Assembly: GCF_030689305.1 (NCBI RefSeq)
Contig: NZ_JAUYVM010000008.1
Coordinates: 124,001-188,000 of the forward strand
Reading direction: 5' to 3'
Length of the DNA stretch: 64,000 nucleotides
Source of the DNA: Vibrio penaeicida
GTDB taxonomy: Bacteria; Pseudomonadota; Gammaproteobacteria; Enterobacterales; Vibrionaceae
Under the pieces are notes generated by a model, which was not told the DNA's origin, did no database searches, and saw only the letters and a program-made list of their open reading frames with translations. A program made the position numbers and the translations under genes. The first letter of the stretch is position 1, and each line of letters starts with the position of its first letter. This document shows, piece by piece, positions 58,242 to 64,000 of this stretch.

Positions 58242-60128
58242 TTAAACTTTAAAGCTATTCACTGAGCGTTGTAATTCGCTGGAAACGGAATTCAATTCCA
58301 ACGCTGTCTGGACATTGCCCTGAACATCTTGAACAGTACTGCGAGCCAGATCGTTCACATTCACCACGTTTTCATTAATATCCGTCGCAACATGAGACTG
58401 CTCTTCCGCAGCCGTAGCAATCTGATTATTCATGTCCTGAATTTTGCTAATTTCTTCTTGTATCACTTGCAGCGATTGACTTGCTTCGTCCGATTTCACT
58501 AAAGTTTTCTTAGCGTTTTCTGCGTTTTCTTCCATTAAACTCACAGACTGTTTCGCTTGCTCTTGAAGCACCGAAATCATAGATTGGATTTCATTGGTGC
58601 TTTCCTGAGTTTTATTGGCGAGGTTACGAACTTCATCTGCCACCACAGCAAAACCACGACCTTGTTCGCCAGCACGGGCAGCCTCAATAGCGGCATTCAG
58701 AGCGAGCAAGTTGGTTTGCTCAGCAATACCGCGAATAACGTCTAGAATCCCACCCACATTCATCGTTTCTTTTTCAACTTCCAAGATGGAAGATTGAACA
58801 CTTTCGATATTATTAACTAACAAGTTGATGTCTGTGTTCATTTGGCTAACGACACCAAGCCCCTGAGTGGAAGACTCACTGGCATCGTTAGAAGAAGTCG
58901 ATGCTTGCATTGCATTTTGGGCCACTTCAGCAACGGTTGCTGTCATTTCGTTCATTGCGGTTGCCACTTGCTCTAGTTGCATCATTTGAGACTCGGATGA
59001 GCGGTTTACCTGATTTGAAGAAGATTCGAGTTGACCAGATAAATCGGTAAGGGCGGCAGACGAGGTATTAATGTTTCCGATGATCTGCTTAATGCTTTCC
59101 CCCATGATCAATGTCGAGCGATAAACCCCTGTTTCACTCCCCTCTAGCGGTCGAATCATCGTTAAGTCGCCATTCGCAATTCGGTTAACAAACTCTTCAA
59201 TCTCTTTAGGTTCGCCACCGATTGGGCCATACATCAATTTTTCGACAGCGGCATACACGACAACGATACCAATAACTGCAAAGACAAGCCCTGCAATACC
59301 GTTGATCTTCACCATAGTATTCGAAGGTTCGTTAATATCGTCCCACGACGCCCAAGCCCAAACAGACCATCCCAACGAATCAATTCTGGAAGACACAACG
59401 TAAAAATCCCCCTTATCAGGCACGTTGTAAGAGTGTTCACTGCTTTTATGAGTGCCGAATTCGCGATAGCTTGGACGCAACTCATAGATGTTCTTACCAA
59501 CAAAATCGGGGTAACTGGCGGCCATCAAGAAACCATCAGCACGTGATACAAAGAGGTTTGGCTCAGCCGAGAGTTCATTAATGTAGTCGGTGATGTCGCT
59601 CATCTTTAAACTCAGACCAATCACAGCCTTAATTTCACCATTCCGACGATAAGGGATCACCGCTGACATGGTTAAATCCCCTGTCGTAGACAGATAAGGA
59701 TTGGTGACTGAACGCGCTGCACCACTAAAGCCTTGAATAAACCATTCGCGTTGCTTTTGTTTGGCATTGAAGTCGGGAATCAGACCGTTAACATCGTACG
59801 TCGTGCCATCAGGCAAACCGACATACATATTCAGCACTTTTAAGCTTTGCTTGCCGTGCGTCAATGCATCGATAACGCGATCGCTGATCACTGGTGCGCC
59901 TTCACTATCAAGCCTAATACCAGCGCCTGTCGTTTCTAGTGCTGTAAAGTATTTATTCATTTTACTTTCGACAGCTTTCGCAACTAAAAATGATTTATCT
60001 GAAAGGTTCTTACGATAGTCGTCGGTTGTGGCCGTTTTGAATTCAAAATATCCAATGACCGAAGTCACCAGAATTGTAAACGCGATCAAGCAACCGATTG
60101 CGGTTACCAGCTTAGATTTCACACTCAT
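58242..60128 (-). CDS. Methyl-accepting chemotaxis protein (dCache_1)
   Basis: 628 residues. Membrane segments at about 8-28 and 275-297 surround a dCache_1 sensor ([34 protein letters not shown]), as in receptors for amino acids and related small molecules. HAMP-like linker, then the signalling tip [35 protein letters not shown]. No docking pentapeptide at the C terminus. Ligand unknown. Confidence 0.94.
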   Translation of the reverse strand: MSVKSKLVTAIGCLIAFTILVTSVIGYFEFKTATTDDYRKNLSDKSFLVAKAVESKMNKYFTALETTGAGIRLDSEGAPVISDRVIDALTHGKQSLKVLNMYVGLPDGTTYDVNGLIPDFNAKQKQREWFIQGFSGAARSVTNPYLSTTGDLTMSAVIPYRRNGEIKAVIGLSLKMSDITDYINELSAEPNLFVSRADGFLMAASYPDFVGKNIYELRPSYREFGTHKSSEHSYNVPDKGDFYVVSSRIDSLGWSVWAWASWDDINEPSNTMVKINGIAGLVFAVIGIVVVYAAVEKLMYGPIGGEPKEIEEFVNRIANGDLTMIRPLEGSETGVYRSTLIMGESIKQIIGNINTSSAALTDLSGQLESSSNQVNRSSESQMMQLEQVATAMNEMTATVAEVAQNAMQASTSSNDASESSTQGLGVVSQMNTDINLLVNNIESVQSSILEVEKETMNVGGILDVIRGIAEQTNLLALNAAIEAARAGEQGRGFAVVADEVRNLANKTQESTNEIQSMISVLQEQAKQSVSLMEENAENAKKTLVKSDEASQSLQVIQEEISKIQDMNNQIATAAEEQSHVATDINENVVNVNDLARSTVQDVQGNVQTALELNSVSSELQRSVNSFKV

Positions 60129-60430
60129 TTAAAATATTGTCCGATAATTTTGTTGGCTTCGTGTGAAATCTATCAGTAAGGAAGGGAGACTAGGAAACAC
60201 ATTTTGCACTAATAATTAAACAAAATTATCGGTTTCTTTAGGCTCAAAATCACCAATATGATTTGATGGTTCTTTGGGGAACACCTTATTTCACCATAAA
60301 ATTATTCGTTGAGTTTAAAATTTCAAACCCAAAAAACATACAAGAATGATAACGAAATGAATTGTGGAAATGAGCTTTTTGAAAAACCATGTACTCAAAC
60401 CACCTTGAGGTGATTTGAGTATAATTGTCA
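60129..60430. other. Intergenic region upstream of the chemoreceptor
   Basis: 302 bases between the chemoreceptor start and the end of cyoE. It holds the chemoreceptor promoter on the left and a hairpin copy of the dispersed repeat on the right. Otherwise nothing recognisable. Confidence 0.5.
60391..60422. repeat. Dispersed Vibrio-type repeat, copy 6 (hairpin form)
   Basis: TACTCAAA (60392-60399) pairs with TTTGAGTA (60414-60421), and CACCT with AGGTG inside, with one mismatch. The layout is the same as the copy at 132. It lies 9 bases past the cyoE stop and may act as its terminator. Confidence 0.7.
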
Positions 60431-61324
60431 CTAACCTAGGAAATGATCCACCAGTAAAGCAACAAATAAGAACATCAATTGATAGATAGAGAAGATGAAG
60501 GTACTCATGGCATCACCCTCTTCCTCATGATATTTCAGTTTCCACGCTTTATAGATGAATCCAGCACTTAAAAAGCTTGATACGACTAAGTAAATAAGGC
60601 CGCTCATGCCAACCAAAACTGGGAATAGGCATGCAATAGCTAACAGGACGGTGTACAACAAAATACTGGTTTTAGTGTATTCCACACCATGTGTCACTGG
60701 CAGCATGGGAATATCAGCACGTGAATAATCGTCCTTCCTGTGTATGGCTAACGCCCAAAAATGAGGGGGTGTCCAGATAAAGATGATCATCACAAGTAGC
60801 CAAGCATGGGAATGCAATTCATTGGTGACCGCCGTCCATCCAAGTAAAGGAGGCATAGCACCAGCAATTCCGGCTATCACGATATTTTGAGGCGTTGCTC
60901 GCTTTAAATACAAGGTGTACACCAGCGCATAACCCACCAAACTTGCTAGAGTCAGCCAAGCCGTTAACTCATTCACCCACCAGTACAATGCGACAAACCC
61001 AGCGATACCGAGCACAATCGCAAATATAAACGCGTTGACGGCTTTAACGTGCCCAGAGGGCAAAGGGCGCTGATAAGTTCTCGCCATTATGGCATCAATT
61101 CTGCGATCAATTAGGTGATTAAATGCCGCTGCACTCGACGCCATTAATCCGATCCCAGCTAATGCGATCAATGCCGTCACAACGGGAAACTGCCCTTTTA
61201 TTGCCAAAATCATTCCTACCACTGCCGTCAGTAGCATTAAAGCAACGACTTTAGGTTTCGTGAGCTTGTAATAATCTTGCCACGACGCGCCTTCTATTCC
61301 TGCTCTAGAAAGAGATTTATCCAT
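60431..61324 (-). CDS. cyoE: Protoheme IX farnesyltransferase (heme O synthase)
   Basis: About 297 residues, eight to nine membrane segments of the UbiA superfamily. The prenyl-diphosphate motif region [24 protein letters not shown] is present, as is [17 protein letters not shown] and [13 protein letters not shown]. It converts heme B to heme O. I chose ATG 61324 (MDKSLSRAG), 2 bases after the ctaA stop with GAGGG ahead; the in-frame extension upstream lies inside ctaA. Also called ctaB; in this operon it serves cytochrome c oxidase. Confidence 0.95.
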   Translation of the reverse strand: MDKSLSRAGIEGASWQDYYKLTKPKVVALMLLTAVVGMILAIKGQFPVVTALIALAGIGLMASSAAAFNHLIDRRIDAIMARTYQRPLPSGHVKAVNAFIFAIVLGIAGFVALYWWVNELTAWLTLASLVGYALVYTLYLKRATPQNIVIAGIAGAMPPLLGWTAVTNELHSHAWLLVMIIFIWTPPHFWALAIHRKDDYSRADIPMLPVTHGVEYTKTSILLYTVLLAIACLFPVLVGMSGLIYLVVSSFLSAGFIYKAWKLKYHEEEGDAMSTFIFSIYQLMFLFVALLVDHFLG

Positions 61325-61326
61325 AC

Positions 61327-62409
61327 TCAAAGCCCTCGCTCTTGTTCCATAAGAGGCTGTGACACACTGCGCCACACATGGAAATTGATGTAAATCGTAC
61401 ACAACAGTAAAAGTGCCGCACCAAGGTTATGCGCCACCGCTACAGGTAATGGGAGATTCAATAAAACATTACTCATACCAAGTCCAATTTGGGCGACGAG
61501 TAACACCATTAACATAAACGCTCCCTTGCGAAGCTGAATATGCGTTTGCTGAAACAACTGAAACGCCAACCCCATCAACACAACAGATGTCACTACCGCT
61601 CCGATTCTATGCGTAACGTGAATGGTCATTCTTGCCCCATAATCCAAGACCCCAAATTCATAATTTGTGTGTCCTTCTTGGCGGAAATCAAAGGCTTCAG
61701 AAAAATTCAAATAGCCAACCCAATCCCCTTCACAAATGGGTAACTCCGTACACATTAATGCGGCGTAATTGGAAGAGGTCCACCCCCCTAGAAAGATTTG
61801 AAGAACAACCACTGCAAGAGAGAAAGAAGCCAAAAGTTTCAGCATTGGTGTGTTGACGACGATAGGTTCATGCGGAGAAGTTATTGAAGAGGGGTTTCCA
61901 TCGCTCACCGTAAAGTGTGCAATGTCATTGAGTTCGTAGCCCACTTCTTGTTTAAGGCGACAGTAGAGCAAAAACAACAAGCTAAATAAGGTAAACCCAC
62001 CCATTAAGTGCAACATGACAATCACGGGCATCAATTTGAGCGTCACTGTCCACATCCCTAGCGCCGCCTGAAAGACGATGAGCAGCGACAGTGAAACCGG
62101 AATCACCCGCCCGCCATGGCGAGATTGAAGCGTCAAATAACTAATGGCAAAAACAACCAGTCCAAGCGTTCCCGCCAAATAACGGTGAATCATCTCTAAC
62201 CAAGCTTTATAAGGCTCGACTTCGTTTTCTGGGTAGAGGAGTTTGGCGGTGGAAAGTGCTTTATCTGTCGAAGGCACACTAAGATGACCGTAACAACCCG
62301 GCCAATCTGGGCAACCCAACCCCGCGTCAGCTAGCCGCGTGTACGCGCCCATTAAGATAACCAAAAATGTCAGAATCAGGCTTACTTGAATCAGTCTGAT
62401 GATATTCAT
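61327..62409 (-). CDS. ctaA: Heme A synthase (COX15/CtaA)
   Basis: 360 residues with eight membrane segments. Seen: [21 protein letters not shown] at the N terminus, [17 protein letters not shown], and the C-terminal mirror ... [12 protein letters not shown] and [12 protein letters not shown], giving the paired histidine heme ligands of the family. It oxidises heme O to heme A. AAGGATAG precedes the ATG. Between the Sco-like protein gene and cyoE. Confidence 0.94.
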   Translation of the reverse strand: MNIIRLIQVSLILTFLVILMGAYTRLADAGLGCPDWPGCYGHLSVPSTDKALSTAKLLYPENEVEPYKAWLEMIHRYLAGTLGLVVFAISYLTLQSRHGGRVIPVSLSLLIVFQAALGMWTVTLKLMPVIVMLHLMGGFTLFSLLFLLYCRLKQEVGYELNDIAHFTVSDGNPSSITSPHEPIVVNTPMLKLLASFSLAVVVLQIFLGGWTSSNYAALMCTELPICEGDWVGYLNFSEAFDFRQEGHTNYEFGVLDYGARMTIHVTHRIGAVVTSVVLMGLAFQLFQQTHIQLRKGAFMLMVLLVAQIGLGMSNVLLNLPLPVAVAHNLGAALLLLCTIYINFHVWRSVSQPLMEQERGL

Positions 62410-62429
62410 ACGCGCCCCCTATCCTTGAT

Positions 62430-63002
62430 TTACCCCACGCGAGATAACTTCAATAGTTTCTTAAAGTCGGCAATTAACCCCTTACTCTGCTGTACTAGTA
62501 ATTCAGGGTTAAGCTGCTTCGGGTAATGCATAACCAATTGACCTCGTGGGTCTACAATGATGTATTCATTGGTGTTGAAATCAGAAAGAAATTTGTCGTT
62601 AGATTTAACGCGATTGAAGCTGTAATCCTGCAGTACCGACGTGTCGCTATTTGGGTGAATGTATACCGTTGGTTTAACGCGCTCTTGGTACTTCCCTAGG
62701 GATACATAGCTTTGTTGCAGTAAGTGCAACTGCTGGCGGCACAATGCATTGCATTCTTTCGGTAGAACATACCCAAGTTGCCACTGTTTTTCAGATTCTG
62801 AACCCATGGAATAATCGGTTAAGTAACTATCTGGCTCCACCAAAACCCCCTGATTTGTCACCCCAGGTTGATACCAATTCATTTCCAAAATAACTTTGGC
62901 AACAATGGCTGGCATCGCAAACAACCCCACCAGCGCAAGTAAAATGATGCGCCCACGCTTCACATTGGGTGTAGAATCTCTATCCATGTTTTGAACTGTC
63001 AT
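62430..63002 (-). CDS. Membrane-anchored Sco/thioredoxin-like protein with CxxxC
   Basis: 190 residues. One membrane segment at about 20-40, then a periplasmic domain with YVLPKECNALCRQQL, a CxxxC pair like that of Sco copper chaperones, and VDPRGQLVMHYPKQL near the end with a histidine at a plausible third-ligand place. This small protein often lies between SURF1 and ctaA genes and is usually called hypothetical. A role in copper delivery or redox control of the oxidase is inferred. AAGGGAGAA precedes the ATG; it overlaps SURF1 by 23 bases. Confidence 0.75.
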   Translation of the reverse strand: MTVQNMDRDSTPNVKRGRIILLALVGLFAMPAIVAKVILEMNWYQPGVTNQGVLVEPDSYLTDYSMGSESEKQWQLGYVLPKECNALCRQQLHLLQQSYVSLGKYQERVKPTVYIHPNSDTSVLQDYSFNRVKSNDKFLSDFNTNEYIIVDPRGQLVMHYPKQLNPELLVQQSKGLIADFKKLLKLSRVG

Positions 63003-63810
63003 CGTTTTCTCCCTTGGGTATCAGGCGAATATTGAGTGCTCTAAGCAGCACCAACGCCATAATGAGCGCAAAAACTAATGCCATCGAAAACCACTGCAAC
63101 GCATACCCAAAATGTTTTTGAGAAGACATTGGAACCGGGTGCCAAGGCTGAGGGTATTCAAGGTTTAAGTTGCTGGGCTGAATAACAAAAGGCAGTAAAG
63201 GAAGCCCAAGCTCTCCTTCCAAAGCTTCTATATTCAGGTTTTGAATTCGTTTGGGCCATCCACTTTCCGCATGAAGCTTGTCACTAACGGGGTTGCTTTG
63301 TTTTTGATACACCCTCCCCTCCAGCAACTCGGGTTGGGTTAGCTCTTTAAAGCTGGGCAATACGCGACGATCATGCCCCGTCTTCACAAACCCGAGCTCT
63401 ACCAGCACATAACGTCCGTTTCCCTGATAGCCCGATGTCACTTTCATCGGTTGAAGCATCAAATACCCCACTTGTCCGTTCCAAACCTGGTTATCAAGCA
63501 AAAACGTACGATGCGAAACAGGCATAACATCCATTTTCACTTTTGCTCCAGTCAGGCTTTGCTGCGCATCACTTAAATATTCCTGACTGAGATTGGGGCT
63601 GATGTCGTTTGCCCTCTTTAGCAACATATCTAAAGGCTCCGGTGCCATCGTCGCTCGCTGGGCTAGTGCCTTTTCGTAGTCTAACTTTTGTTCACCACGT
63701 CCCATTTGCCAAAAGCCCAACTTGATCAGCAGAGTAAATACCACCAAAGTGAGAATTAGGGCGAACCAAAATTTTGGTTTTAACGTCAACGCAACCCAGG
63801 GAGACAACAT
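62980..63810 (-). CDS. SURF1-family cytochrome oxidase assembly protein
   Basis: About 276 residues with the SURF1 layout: a membrane segment near the N terminus (FWFALILTLVVFTLLIKLGFWQMGRGEQK, with the conserved GxWQ-x-x-R-type region), a periplasmic domain with RYVLVELGFV and LLEGRVY, and a C-terminal segment (HFGYALQWFSMALVFALIMALVLL). I chose ATG 63810, with GAGG six bases upstream. A longer frame exists but would run 93 bases antisense into the DUF2909 gene. It assists heme A insertion into the oxidase. Confidence 0.88.
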   Translation of the reverse strand: MLSPWVALTLKPKFWFALILTLVVFTLLIKLGFWQMGRGEQKLDYEKALAQRATMAPEPLDMLLKRANDISPNLSQEYLSDAQQSLTGAKVKMDVMPVSHRTFLLDNQVWNGQVGYLMLQPMKVTSGYQGNGRYVLVELGFVKTGHDRRVLPSFKELTQPELLEGRVYQKQSNPVSDKLHAESGWPKRIQNLNIEALEGELGLPLLPFVIQPSNLNLEYPQPWHPVPMSSQKHFGYALQWFSMALVFALIMALVLLRALNIRLIPKGENDDSSKHG

Positions 63811-64000
63811 GGTAGCCTCACTGTTTAAACTCGTTCTGGTCTTGACACTCTGTTTCATTATCTTCAACCTTGGTCGCGCTTTAGTGGTGATGGTAAAAGG
63901 CAAAAGCGATAAGCCTGCCAGTCACTTCTTGGGTCGCCGTTTAGTTTTCTCCGCTTTGGTTATCGTATTTTTGCTCATTGCGCTTCAGGCGGGCTGGATT
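63809..64000 (+). CDS. DUF2909-type twin-transmembrane protein (partial, runs off the window)
   Basis: 64 residues are visible. Two hydrophobic segments (SLFKLVLVLTLCFIIFNLG and LVFSALVIVFLLIALQAGW) flank a basic loop with LGRRL, the pattern of DUF2909 small membrane proteins found in cytochrome oxidase clusters. AGGGAGACAAC stands directly before the ATG. The start codon shares the tetranucleotide CATG with the SURF1 start on the other strand. The oxidase subunit genes probably lie further right. Confidence 0.75.
   Translation, partial: MVASLFKLVLVLTLCFIIFNLGRALVVMVKGKSDKPASHFLGRRLVFSALVIVFLLIALQAGWI

Overview
The window looks like a Vibrio chromosome segment, probably from the second chromosome. 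The basis is inference from gene content: a VpsL/VpsM-type exopolysaccharide locus with VpsT/CsgD-like regulators, a maltose transporter set closely matching the enterobacterial MalEFGK proteins, several chemoreceptors, and a short intergenic repeat (core TATACCCAAGTGACTTCAAG) that I recognise as common in vibrios. No rRNA, tRNA, CRISPR array or intact insertion sequence was seen.

Layout. 1-3.3 kb: end of an unidentified gene, a lipoprotein pair, a VOC-fold protein, then a minus-strand run sbcD-sbcC-ohrR-like-FAH hydrolase that reaches back to 8.25 kb. 8.4-9.7 kb: a VanZ-like protein and galU. 9.8-14 kb: a type I secretion module (RTX-like substrate, ABC transporter, HlyD-type adaptor) in the substrate/ABC/adaptor order of the cabABC matrix-protein operon of Vibrio vulnificus. 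14.5-31.3 kb: one long minus-strand exopolysaccharide operon: initiating sugar-phosphate transferase, outer-membrane beta barrel, short OPX export protein, tyrosine autokinase, glycosyltransferases, pyruvyltransferase, flippase, lyase-like secreted protein, polymerase/ligase, and an AT-rich acyltransferase at the end. A VpsT-like regulator (31.6-32.2 kb) sits just upstream and a second one lies at 39.9-40.6 kb.

32.8-39.5 kb: an acyl-CoA thioesterase, a small unknown protein, and divergent malEFG / malK around a control region. 41.2-43.4 kb: a small protein resembling the conserved segment of HsdS, and a chemoreceptor. 43.7-50.6 kb: a plus-strand MoxR-DUF58-DUF4381-BatA-BatB/TPR-BatD operon, with a 23-glutamine tract in the BatB/TPR protein. 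50.8-57 kb: an OmpR/EnvZ-type two-component pair, then a PAS histidine kinase divergent from an HD-GYP response regulator. 57.1-60.1 kb: an adenosine/adenine deaminase and a second chemoreceptor. 60.4-64 kb: heme A and cytochrome oxidase assembly genes (cyoE/ctaB, ctaA, a Sco-like CxxxC protein, SURF1) with a divergent DUF2909-type gene running off the window.

Working picture. The central 9.8-40.6 kb can be read as a c-di-GMP-responsive biofilm island: GalU supplies UDP-glucose, the operon makes and exports a probably pyruvylated and possibly acylated polysaccharide, and the type I system exports a calcium-binding matrix protein. Two features stand out as unexplained: the type I ABC ATPase lacks both the LSGGQ signature and the switch histidine, and the acyltransferase gene is bracketed by the 3' end of the polymerase/ligase gene and a decayed second copy of that 3' end, suggesting that this part of the operon was assembled by recombination.
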